A DNA stretch of 6,191 nucleotides from Promethearchaeota archaeon (GTDB lineage Archaea; Asgardarchaeota; Lokiarchaeia; Sigynarchaeales; SOKP01), in assembly GCA_004524425.1 (NCBI GenBank), contig SDNN01000172.1:1-6191 (forward strand), written 5' to 3'. Below are positions 1-5,353 of this stretch, piece after piece (the stretch's first letter is position 1; every line of letters begins with the position of its first letter). The notes under the pieces were generated by a model. That model worked only from the letters and a program-made list of their open reading frames with translations, was not told the origin of the DNA and did no database searches. The position numbers and the translations under genes are program-made.

Positions 1-1116
1 GCTAAATCAAGCCATGAAGTCAAGAATGAGCTGGAAAGCAAGAATTATCAATTACATAAGAGAATTACTGAACTAGAGCAAGAAAACATGATCCTCAGGG
101 AATCAAATGAACAAATTCGACCAAAATTAGAACAAATTACTGACTTAACTAAAAAGATTGAAAAATATGAGGAAAGAATAGAAAGTTTAGAAAATGTAAA
201 TGAATTACATAGAAACACCATAGATGACTTAAGAGCCGAACTTGCTTCCGATGAACCAAATTTTAATAAAGAAATCGAAGATCTTAATGATATGATTGAG
301 GAATTAGAGAAAGAAAATGCAGAACTCCGTGAAAAACTCCAAGATTCTGAGGTGGTTCAATCCCATTCTAGCGTCGAGGATAATATCACTCGTTTACAAA
401 AGAAAGTTGCTGCGTTGGAAAATGAAAATAAAGAACTCTCCGAAAAAAATCAACTATTAAAAGCTGCTTTACTATTACATGTTGATACAGAAACAGCCGA
501 TATTAATAATTTACCACGAGAAGCGCCTTCGATACCCATTTCAGAAAAAAAGGAAGAAAAGATTGAAAACATTCTCAGCAAGACTCATGAGGTAATAGAA
601 GATTCAAAGACCGAGGCAATTGAATCGAGTAAGGATGAAATAAAGGTACCGAAAGGAAAGGTTCAAGATCTAGTAAAGCAGCGACACGAGGCTTTAGAGG
701 AGCAAGAAAAACTGATTAATGAAAAACCTGAAGTTCCAATTGATATACCCCAAGGTTTAGTTAAAGGATTAGTAGAAAAAAGACATTCAGCGATAGAAAG
801 TGATGATACTATCCGAGAAATACCTAGACCAAAACCCAAAACTGAAAAAGTTCAAAAAATCCAAGAAAAATCAGACATTAAGACGACGCCTCCTGAAGAA
901 ACTAAAAAAACGCCTGTTTCAGATTCAGATGTTCCCGATTTAGAAGAAATTGGAGTGATTGAAACAGGAGAGGGAAAGAGAGTCTGTCCAATTTGCGGAA
1001 ATCGAAATTTTAGATTGATCCGTGAGCTTGAGGATAAAACGAAAATTATTTCTGCTTATCCTCGAATGTATGGTAAAAAATTCAAATGTGGACAATGTGG
1101 CGCTGAATGGAGATAA
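1..1116 (+). CDS. Coiled-coil protein with C-terminal zinc ribbon (5' partial)
   Basis: The reading frame is open from the first base, so the gene starts upstream of the window. The first visible ATG (position 88) lies inside a continuous coiled coil and is probably not the start. 371 residues are visible. Numbered from that ATG, residues 1-130 (and the 29 codons before it) are heptad-like, rich in Glu, Lys, Leu and Asn (for example LEKENAELREKL), and should form a long coiled coil. Residues 140-290 are a charged, Pro-containing, probably disordered linker carrying three copies of a short motif spaced 33 residues apart. Residues 298-342 form a zinc ribbon with C300-x2-C303, 30 residues, then C334-x2-C337, ending in GAEWR. 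The ribbon resembles those of TFIIS/RPB9-type proteins in its CGxxWR ending, but I see no TFIIS acidic Asp-Glu hairpin. Similar coiled-coil plus ribbon proteins are, from memory, common in Asgard archaea and of unknown role. Likely cytosolic: no membrane segment is visible. The specific function is not recognised. Confidence 0.85.
   Translation, partial: AKSSHEVKNELESKNYQLHKRITELEQENMILRESNEQIRPKLEQITDLTKKIEKYEERIESLENVNELHRNTIDDLRAELASDEPNFNKEIEDLNDMIEELEKENAELREKLQDSEVVQSHSSVEDNITRLQKKVAALENENKELSEKNQLLKAALLLHVDTETADINNLPREAPSIPISEKKEEKIENILSKTHEVIEDSKTEAIESSKDEIKVPKGKVQDLVKQRHEALEEQEKLINEKPEVPIDIPQGLVKGLVEKRHSAIESDDTIREIPRPKPKTEKVQKIQEKSDIKTTPPEETKKTPVSDSDVPDLEEIGVIETGEGKRVCPICGNRNFRLIRELEDKTKIISAYPRMYGKKFKCGQCGAEWR
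562..798 (+). repeat. Three diverged protein repeats with 33-residue (99-nt) period
   Basis: Three 13-residue units start at bases 562, 661 and 760, each exactly 99 nt after the last: IENILSKTHEVIE, VQDLVKQRHEALE and VKGLVEKRHSAIE. The shared pattern is [VI]-x-x-[LI]-[VL]-x-[KQ]-[RT]-H-x-[AV]-[LI]-E. His and the final Glu are invariant. Copies 2 and 3 are the closer pair and share a preceding PxG (9 of 17 positions identical over P-x-G-x plus the motif). At DNA level the copies are diverged, so this is an old protein repeat and not a recent tandem duplication. The 20 residues between units are variable and contain Pro in places. Confidence 0.7.
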
Positions 1117-1118
1117 CC

Positions 1119-1156
1119 TTTGAGCTAAAATGGCTCAAATTTTAAGTATATTTTTT
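1119..1156 (+). terminator. Hairpin plus T-rich terminator of the coiled-coil gene
   Basis: A perfect 7-bp inverted repeat (TTTGAGC at 1119-1125, GCTCAAA at 1133-1139, 7-nt loop) begins 3 nt after the stop codon. It is followed by TTTT (1140-1143) and a T6 run at 1151-1156. Archaeal RNA polymerase mainly needs the U tract, so the hairpin may instead protect the transcript 3' end. Confidence 0.55.
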
Positions 1157-1185
1157 AAACTATTTAATTATAATGACCAATTTGC

Positions 1186-1192
1186 TTTTTTT
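1186..1192 (+). terminator. T7 tract, second plus-strand terminator
   Basis: A run of seven T lies about 70 nt past the stop of the coiled-coil gene, in the convergent gap before the 7-TM gene. It would act as a back-up U-tract terminator for rightward transcription. Confidence 0.4.
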
Positions 1193-1202
1193 GTTATAAA
1201 AT

Positions 1203-1211
1203 AAAAAAAAA
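1203..1211 (-). terminator. U9 terminator of the 7-TM gene
   Basis: Nine consecutive A on the plus strand give U9 in the leftward transcript, about 22 nt after the stop codon of the minus-strand membrane protein gene. This fits an archaeal oligo-U terminator. Confidence 0.55.
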
Positions 1212-1232
1212 TTGAGAAATTTTTTCAGATAA

Positions 1233-1970
1233 TTATATCTCACTAGTTTTTTCTTTTACTAGAATCTTTTTGAGCGGTTCGGGTAAGAAGAAACCAAGAT
1301 AAAATTCTATTGCACTCGATATTAATATTAAACGCGTAAAAACTACAACGACAGGAGATATTGGTATTATAGAATCAAGAAAAGCACCGGCTACAAATGA
1401 TATAAAAGCTGCCATGAGTATTTTTCCCTTTAATTTGACTTCTGGATCTTCAGATTTCATTGACTCTAATGAGAATTTTATGCCCGTGATTAATGCCGTG
1501 ATGATGAAAAATAATGTTGAAAATTCGATGAATGGTGTCCAATCCACCTTGAAAGGTCCCGTATATGTTCCAATCAAAGCGGTATCTGTAAAAAGAAATA
1601 TAAAGAAAATTATCTCGAAAATTGCTACGATAAGACCATATATGGCTAAAATTACTTTTCTTTTCTCAGTGTAAACTAAATCGGTAAACACGAATAGCCA
1701 AATGAGTAACACAAGGGGAACGATTGCAATACCTATTATGAATCGAATTTCAACACTTAATGAGGTACCTAAAAAAACCATCATTGGAAATGATATTGTT
1801 CCGGATAACCAAGGCGTTGTAATGCCAATCCACGTGACCCCCACCAATAATAAATTCAATCTTTTATATTTAAAATACTTGGAAATGAGCAATATTCCCA
1901 ATATAAATGATATTATGACAAAAATCATGCTAAAAGTTACTTGTAACACTTCAACAGGTTCTAATTGCAT
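1233..1970 (-). CDS. Seven-TM integral membrane protein, function unknown
   Basis: A 245-residue, strongly hydrophobic protein with about seven predicted membrane helices: roughly residues 9-31, 37-58, 76-97, 105-127, 147-167, 182-201 and 204-226. Short charged loops (KYFKYKR at 31-37, a Lys/Glu-rich loop at 168-183) and a basic C-terminal tail (KKILVKEK) would face the cytosol by the positive-inside rule. No transporter signature, catalytic motif or retinal-binding lysine pattern is evident. The style, with a KxKGKxLxxAFxSFxxGAxLD stretch before the last helix, recalls 7-TM hypothetical proteins I associate with Lokiarchaeota; this is memory, not a search result. The ATG at 1970 is the first in-frame ATG after a TAA at 2001-2003, and a weak GGAAG lies just upstream, so the start is well supported. 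It is divergent from the longin-like gene across a 273-bp gap and convergent with the coiled-coil gene. Confidence 0.85.
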   Translation of the reverse strand: MQLEPVEVLQVTFSMIFVIISFILGILLISKYFKYKRLNLLLVGVTWIGITTPWLSGTISFPMMVFLGTSLSVEIRFIIGIAIVPLVLLIWLFVFTDLVYTEKRKVILAIYGLIVAIFEIIFFIFLFTDTALIGTYTGPFKVDWTPFIEFSTLFFIITALITGIKFSLESMKSEDPEVKLKGKILMAAFISFVAGAFLDSIIPISPVVVVFTRLILISSAIEFYLGFFLPEPLKKILVKEKTSEI

Positions 1971-2000
1971 GTGAATCTTCCAATTTGCATTTATTTTTGC

Positions 2001-2006
2001 TTATAA
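2001..2006 (-). promoter_or_regulatory. Candidate TATA box of the 7-TM gene
   Basis: TTATAA (self-complementary, in the context CAACTTATAAGC on the minus strand) is centred about 34 nt upstream of the ATG. This would give a TSS near 1978 and a very short leader. A second AT-rich candidate (TTAAATATT on the minus strand, about 2040-2050) would give a longer leader. The sequence is AT-rich, so chance matches are likely. Confidence 0.3.
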
Positions 2007-2137
2007 GTTGGTTGAATCTAATAAGCTAATTAGTTTCAATAATATTTAAGTTATAATAATATGATGATAAAGCTCTTTCATTCAAAAAATATAATATTCA
2101 AATTTTCATGCGATAGCGGCTAATTCTCCCACAAAAC

Positions 2138-2163
2138 ATGATTAACAATCTAATGTTAATCAT
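2138..2163. promoter_or_regulatory. Perfect 10+10 bp inverted repeat, possible operator
   Basis: ATGATTAACA (2138-2147) and TGTTAATCAT (2154-2163) are exact reverse complements separated by the 6-nt spacer ATCTAA. The dyad sits in the 273-bp divergent gap between the 7-TM gene and the longin-like gene. It ends about 80 nt before the longin-like start and about 30 nt upstream of that gene's candidate TATA box. No T-run follows on either strand, so it is not a typical terminator. The 16-bp centre-to-centre spacing of the half-sites would suit a dimeric helix-turn-helix regulator. Which regulator binds, if any, cannot be told from this window. The rest of the gap (1971-2137 and 2164-2243) is AT-rich, with no gene or RNA I can support. 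Confidence 0.45.
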
Positions 2164-2192
2164 TTTCATTTGGAATAAAGAAGTTATTAATG

Positions 2193-2203
2193 AAAAAATA
2201 TTT
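2193..2203 (+). promoter_or_regulatory. Candidate TATA box of the longin-like gene
   Basis: AAAAAATATTT is centred about 46 nt upstream of the ATG at 2244. A TSS about 26 nt downstream of the box (near 2224) would leave a roughly 20-nt leader. The leader (AAGAATAATAGAA before ATG) has no good Shine-Dalgarno match. Tentative because the background is AT-rich. Confidence 0.3.
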
Positions 2204-2243
2204 CAATTCATAAGGAACATAAGACTAAAAAAGAATAATAGAA

Positions 2244-3089
2244 ATGATTATCTGGATACTTGAGAGCGAATCAGGGGTAAAATTGATTTATAAATCCTTT
2301 TTGAAAGTAGATACTGATGAGGATATAGTTTCTGGGTTCCTTACCGCATTCAATCAGTTTTCCTTGGCTAAATTCCAACAGTCTATAGAGTCTATAGAGA
2401 TGGGAGGATTACGATGGAGTTATATATTAGAGCCGGATTATAATCTTCTTTTTGTTGCAGCAGATACGAAAGATGTAAAAACTGAATTATTGAGAGGGAG
2501 ATTGCAAGCCATAAAAAAGGCATTCATAGAAGAATTTAAACCGCTCTATACGAAAAGAAAAAACAGCTGGGATGGCAATCTTAACGTGTTTCGTCCCTTT
2601 ATTCAAATAATCGAGGATTATTATGACCAATGGAGACAAGTAGCCAACTTAACCAAGCTTGCCGATTTCTATGATGTGATACGCATTTTTCAACAAATTC
2701 TTATTATGCTTCGAAATATTATCCATCATAGGATGTATAGCAAAGCAAGAAATGAAATATTGGAGCGCATAGAATCATCATATGAATCTCTCAACAATGA
2801 CAAACCTTTCAAAGATCAACCAGATTTATGTGATATCACCTTCTCAAAAGATGAATGGTTCAATATCATTGATCTCAAACCGATCAAATGCGATAAAGAA
2901 TTAGTCATGAAGTACATTGAATCAATCATGAGAATTATCGTGAAAGTCATGAGAAACGTGAAAGGAAAGAAAGCCTGTTATAATTATTTTAATCAAGAAA
3001 AAATTTATGCATACATTTTTAATAACATAAACCTATTAAAAGATTTGAATTTAGACATGTTCATTTTAGAGGTTTTTTTATTATTATAG
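2244..3089 (+). CDS. Longin-like domain protein with unknown helical C-terminal half
   Basis: A 281-residue soluble protein. Residues 1-100 look like an Asgard longin domain: a first strand (MIIWILESESGVKLIYKSF), an amphipathic helix (EDIVSGFLTAFNQFS, 26-40), then strands around residues 47-62 (ESIEMGGLRWSYILE) and 67-73 (NLLFVAA), a long helix (79-98), and the closing W109-D-G-N...F116 that often ends such domains. In eukaryotes, longin domains occur in SNAREs, adaptor complexes, SRP receptor alpha and Mon1-Ccz1-type GEFs, where they bind small GTPases or membranes; a similar role here is inference. Residues 113-281 are mostly helical (116-181 and 217-240 are clear helices), and I do not recognise a family. 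There is no TM segment or signal peptide, although the tail FILEVFLLL is hydrophobic. The start is supported because the first strand begins at M1. A T7 run at 3073-3079, just before the stop, makes the last residues uncertain. No GTPase gene is adjacent in this window. Confidence 0.75.
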   Translation: MIIWILESESGVKLIYKSFLKVDTDEDIVSGFLTAFNQFSLAKFQQSIESIEMGGLRWSYILEPDYNLLFVAADTKDVKTELLRGRLQAIKKAFIEEFKPLYTKRKNSWDGNLNVFRPFIQIIEDYYDQWRQVANLTKLADFYDVIRIFQQILIMLRNIIHHRMYSKARNEILERIESSYESLNNDKPFKDQPDLCDITFSKDEWFNIIDLKPIKCDKELVMKYIESIMRIIVKVMRNVKGKKACYNYFNQEKIYAYIFNNINLLKDLNLDMFILEVFLLL

Positions 3090-3120
3090 TCATGAAGGAA
3101 TCAAGTTTTTGATATTTACA

Positions 3121-3131
3121 ATTTTAAAAAA
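3121..3131 (+). promoter_or_regulatory. Candidate TATA box of the methyltransferase gene
   Basis: ATTTTAAAAAA in the 71-bp gap after the longin-like gene is centred about 35 nt before the ATG at 3161. This would put a TSS near 3152. If real, the methyltransferase can be transcribed separately. The match is weak in an AT-rich gap. Confidence 0.25.
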
Positions 3132-3160
3132 ATAAGAAAAAACTAGTATTAAGAAAGAAG

Positions 3161-3988
3161 ATGTCGGAGAAACGCATGATTTCCGAATTTGAAATCATCA
3201 TTGGAGATGTTATGGAAAAGTTAGTCGAATATGAAAATTATTTTGATTTGATCATTGCGGATCCTCCCTTTGGTCTCGAATTTGATAAAAGTTCACATGA
3301 ATATGGATCTAAGAATTTTATACTGTATGATGATAAGTTCACCTATAAGGAATATGAAGAATTCTCATATCAATGGATTTCTAAATGCCATGCTGCCTTG
3401 AAAGAGAATGGCAGCATGTACGTGATAAGTGGATGGACGAATATTGATGCCATTTTGAATGCCATAAGGCGCACTGATTTCATATTAAAGAATCATAATA
3501 TTTGGTTTTTTGAATGGGGGGTCTATACCAAGAGAAAATTCGTGACCAGTCATTATCACATTCCTTTCTTGGTAAAGGATGAAAAAAATTACACCTTCAA
3601 TCCTTATACCGTCAATCCAAAATCTAAACGAAAAGGATTTCCCTATGAAAAAGACGTGTGGTATTGGCCAAAATATAATCGCGGTAATGATCCTGACCAC
3701 TTAAAAGGTCATCCATGCCAGCTTCCCATCATGTTAATGAAGCACATGATTAAAATATCCACAAGTCCAGGAGATTGGGTTGGAGACGTCTTTTCGGGAA
3801 GCGGAGGAACATTATTGGCGTGTCGGGAATTAGGAAGAAACTGCATTTCAATAGAGAAAAATCCAGAATATTTGGAAATTATTAAGAAGAAAGCGAAGAT
3901 CAATCAAGAAATTCATTTTAATCCGGATGAAAAATCTGGTGACGAAAAGAAAGTACAAGTGAAATTGGAATCATTCTCATCTAAATAA
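3161..3988 (+). CDS. Beta-class DNA methyltransferase (N6-adenine or N4-cytosine)
   Basis: Transfers a methyl group from S-adenosylmethionine to an exocyclic amino group in a specific DNA site. The order of motifs marks the beta class: catalytic motif IV D34-P-P-F37 near the N-terminus, a central variable region (about residues 105-182) that would hold the target-recognition domain, motif X-like H184-P-C-Q-L-P, then SAM-binding motif I F211-S-G-S-G-G216 and motif II acidic E232. DPP[YF] is usual for N6-adenine enzymes (SPP[YW] for N4-cytosine), so m6A is more likely. The 275-residue length is normal for a single-chain beta enzyme; the C-terminal 25 residues are a charged tail. Two starts are possible: ATG 3161 (275 aa) and ATG 3176 (270 aa). 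The second has a GGAG 6 nt upstream and loses only MSEKR. No restriction endonuclease or specificity subunit is in the window, so it is either an orphan methylase or its partner is elsewhere. The target sequence cannot be inferred. Confidence 0.9.
   Translation: MSEKRMISEFEIIIGDVMEKLVEYENYFDLIIADPPFGLEFDKSSHEYGSKNFILYDDKFTYKEYEEFSYQWISKCHAALKENGSMYVISGWTNIDAILNAIRRTDFILKNHNIWFFEWGVYTKRKFVTSHYHIPFLVKDEKNYTFNPYTVNPKSKRKGFPYEKDVWYWPKYNRGNDPDHLKGHPCQLPIMLMKHMIKISTSPGDWVGDVFSGSGGTLLACRELGRNCISIEKNPEYLEIIKKKAKINQEIHFNPDEKSGDEKKVQVKLESFSSK
3166..3169 (+). promoter_or_regulatory. GGAG site favouring the internal methyltransferase start at 3176
   Basis: GGAG ends 6 nt before the ATG at 3176, whereas the ATG at 3161 is preceded only by AAGAAAGAAG. 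If the gene has a short leader from the candidate TATA box at 3121-3131, the internal start has the better ribosome binding site; the first ATG would need near-leaderless initiation. Both starts leave all motifs intact. Confidence 0.4.
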
Positions 3989-4049
3989 GCTAATTATCCC
4001 TACATGATCATCCTTTTCAAAAAACCAGTTTAAAAATAATTTAAAAAAT

Positions 4050-4057
4050 AAAAAAAA
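4050..4057 (-). terminator. U8 terminator of the DUF1761-like gene
   Basis: Eight consecutive A on the plus strand give U8 in the leftward transcript about 10 nt after the stop codon at 4067-4069. No comparable plus-strand T-run follows the convergent methyltransferase gene (only a T4 near 4013), so that transcript may run further. Confidence 0.5.
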
Positions 4058-4066
4058 TTTGTGTGT

Positions 4067-4468
4067 TTATTGCCATATTGCTAAAAGTAATCCAGATACC
4101 AAAAAAGCTACTAGATAAGCCCCATATTCTATTAGATATAATTTTACTCCTCTATCATTGAAGATATTTTGATTTATCGCGGTCATTGCTACAAATCCGA
4201 TCCATGCTAATAGGCTTAGGAGTAATGCGGAGCCGATATCTTTCCAACCTGTTAGATCCAGGAGAATCTCTAGAATCAATACCGTAATGATGCTTGTAAA
4301 AACCATGACAATTGATTCCTTGATTATCTTTGACTTTTCGACTCCTTCCTTGCCCACTAGTTTGAGCCACGGGTTCCCTAAAAATGTTGGCCAATACCAA
4401 AAAAACACTATCGCAAAATAGATTATGCCGATGACAATCACGGCTAGCCAATTAATTTCAATAGCCAT
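4067..4468 (-). CDS. DUF1761-like small 4-TM membrane protein
   Basis: A 133-residue membrane protein with four helices at about residues 6-26, 51-73, 78-98 and 110-131. Length and layout fit the DUF1761 family: an N-terminal INWLAV helix, an aromatic F23-W-Y-W stretch, a loop with F29-x-x-P-W34-L-K-L-V-G (39-48 is charged), a middle hairpin, and a Y/G-rich last helix. The family is widespread in bacteria and some archaea and has no established function. The ATG at 4468 is preceded by GAGGG with 8-nt spacing and a strong TATA box 45 nt further upstream, so this start is well supported. It appears to be a single-gene unit: the racemase operon upstream ends in its own U tract. Confidence 0.75.
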   Translation of the reverse strand: MAIEINWLAVIVIGIIYFAIVFFWYWPTFLGNPWLKLVGKEGVEKSKIIKESIVMVFTSIITVLILEILLDLTGWKDIGSALLLSLLAWIGFVAMTAINQNIFNDRGVKLYLIEYGAYLVAFLVSGLLLAIWQ

Positions 4469-4476
4469 TTTCTTTT

Positions 4477-4481
4477 CCCTC
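4477..4481 (-). promoter_or_regulatory. Shine-Dalgarno site of the DUF1761-like gene
   Basis: GAGGG on the minus strand, 8 nt before the ATG, pairs with the archaeal 16S rRNA tail. It fixes the start at 4468. Confidence 0.55.
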
Positions 4482-4535
4482 TGATATGCAAGTTTTATAT
4501 TAAAATTTCGTGTTAAGTGAAATATTCTAAAGCAA

Positions 4536-4543
4536 TATTTATA
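4536..4543 (-). promoter_or_regulatory. TATA box of the DUF1761-like gene
   Basis: TATAAATA on the minus strand, preceded by a purine/A-rich GAAAGG that could serve as a BRE. A TSS about 26 nt downstream (near 4513) gives a leader of about 45 nt that includes the GAGGG site. This is the best TATA match in the window. A second TATA-like word, TTTATAAATA, lies at 4558-4567. Confidence 0.5.
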
Positions 4544-4626
4544 CCTTTCATGTTTAGTTTATAAATAGATAATGAATAAACCAGTTCCATTTGACTTCTT
4601 GCTCCTAATTTAACACATCATTGATG

Positions 4627-4634
4627 AAAAAAAA
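4627..4634 (-). terminator. U8 terminator of the TspO-like/racemase operon
   Basis: Eight A on the plus strand give U8 in the leftward transcript about 20 nt after the racemase stop codon. It separates the operon from the DUF1761-like gene downstream. Confidence 0.5.
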
Positions 4635-4653
4635 TGAGAGATGAGATTTAACC

Positions 4654-5346
4654 TTATTCTAATGCATGTTCTACTGCGGCTTGTAGGTGAATTTTCATGG
4701 TATCGAATAATGGAATATCCACATCTTCTTGTTTGATTAAGATGGGAAGCTCGGTGCACCCCAGAATGATTCCATCTGAGCCCTTTTTTTTCAAATTATC
4801 GATTATTTCTAAAAATTTTGCTTTAGTTGAATCTAAGAATTTACCTTGCGCGAATTCATCATAGATTGCCTTGTGAATGTATTTTCTTTCTATTTCCGAT
4901 GGTAAAAAAATTCTTAAATCATGAGTTGCCGTTAACCGATCCAAGTAAAAACCACCTTCCATGGTAAATCTCGTGCCTAATAATCCAACAGATCTTATGT
5001 TTTTTGCTTTTATTGTTTTTGCAGTTTCATCAACCACGTGAATTAATGGTATTGAAATTGAAGCCTCAATCTCGTCCGCGATTTTGTGCATGGTATTGGA
5101 ACATATCACTAGTGCCGAGCAGCCAGCAAATTCGAGTTTTTTACTTATATCAATCATCATGCCCGCAACCTGTTCCCACTTGTTTTTTTCTTGTAAGGGA
5201 AGAACTTCTTCGAAATTGACAGAGTATAACAATATTTTTGAAGAATTCCAACCCCCCAATTTTTCTTTGACCATTTCATTGATCAAGCGGTAGTACTCAA
5301 TGGTATTTTCCCAACTCATTCCCCCGATTAAGCCAAGTAATCTCAT
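4654..5346 (-). CDS. Aspartate/glutamate racemase-family protein
   Basis: Predicted PLP-independent amino-acid racemase interconverting L- and D-Asp/Glu or a related amino acid in the cytosol. At 230 residues it matches the family length and two-lobed layout. Motifs: N-terminal G8-G-M-S-W-E-N-T15 with Y18-Y and N23, first-lobe I81-C-S-N-T-M-H87, the middle E107-T-A...V120-G-L-L-G-T125 strand, and second-lobe G196-C197-T-E-L-P201. The GGMSWE[ST]T and CxNTMHK style is that of the E. coli YgeA branch and not of classical aspartate racemase. The residue directly before NT is Ser83, where Cys-type racemases have Cys; Cys82 lies one position earlier and Cys197 is present. The gene starts 7 nt after the stop of the TspO-like gene with no strong RBS of its own, so translation is probably coupled within one operon. 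Substrate cannot be told from sequence; hydantoin racemase or maleate isomerase activity is less likely. Confidence 0.85.
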   Translation of the reverse strand: MRLLGLIGGMSWENTIEYYRLINEMVKEKLGGWNSSKILLYSVNFEEVLPLQEKNKWEQVAGMMIDISKKLEFAGCSALVICSNTMHKIADEIEASISIPLIHVVDETAKTIKAKNIRSVGLLGTRFTMEGGFYLDRLTATHDLRIFLPSEIERKYIHKAIYDEFAQGKFLDSTKAKFLEIIDNLKKKGSDGIILGCTELPILIKQEDVDIPLFDTMKIHLQAAVEHALE

Positions 5347-5353
5347 CTTTGGT

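Noticed and set aside
88..90. ATG at 88 as the start of the coiled-coil gene
   Set aside because: The frame is open from base 1 with the same heptad-rich composition, so the true start lies outside the window.
1414..1974. Two plus-strand open frames (86 and 90 codons) inside the 7-TM gene
   Set aside because: They lie antisense to a well-supported membrane protein gene, have no family features and no RBS, and read as shadows of its codons.
2061..2067. ATGATGA, an exact match to an archaeal C box (possible C/D guide RNA)
   Set aside because: No CTGA D box occurs in the next 60 nt and no C'/D' pair is visible, so a C/D RNA is not supported.
3485..3903. Two minus-strand open frames (71 and 64 codons) inside the methyltransferase gene
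   Set aside because: They are antisense to intact methyltransferase motifs and show no recognisable protein features.
2244..3988. Longin-like gene plus methyltransferase as a defence or modification system
   Set aside because: There is no nuclease, helicase, ATPase or toxin gene, the two genes are 71 bp apart with a possible separate promoter, and the first looks like a trafficking-type protein.
4155..4451. 98-codon minus-strand frame overlapping the DUF1761-like gene
   Set aside because: It is a different frame of the same strand with a hydrophilic, family-less translation; the 133-codon frame has the RBS, promoter and membrane helices.
4572..4613. 13-codon open frame downstream of the TTTATAAATA word
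   Set aside because: Very short, would lie upstream of the expected TSS, and lacks an RBS.
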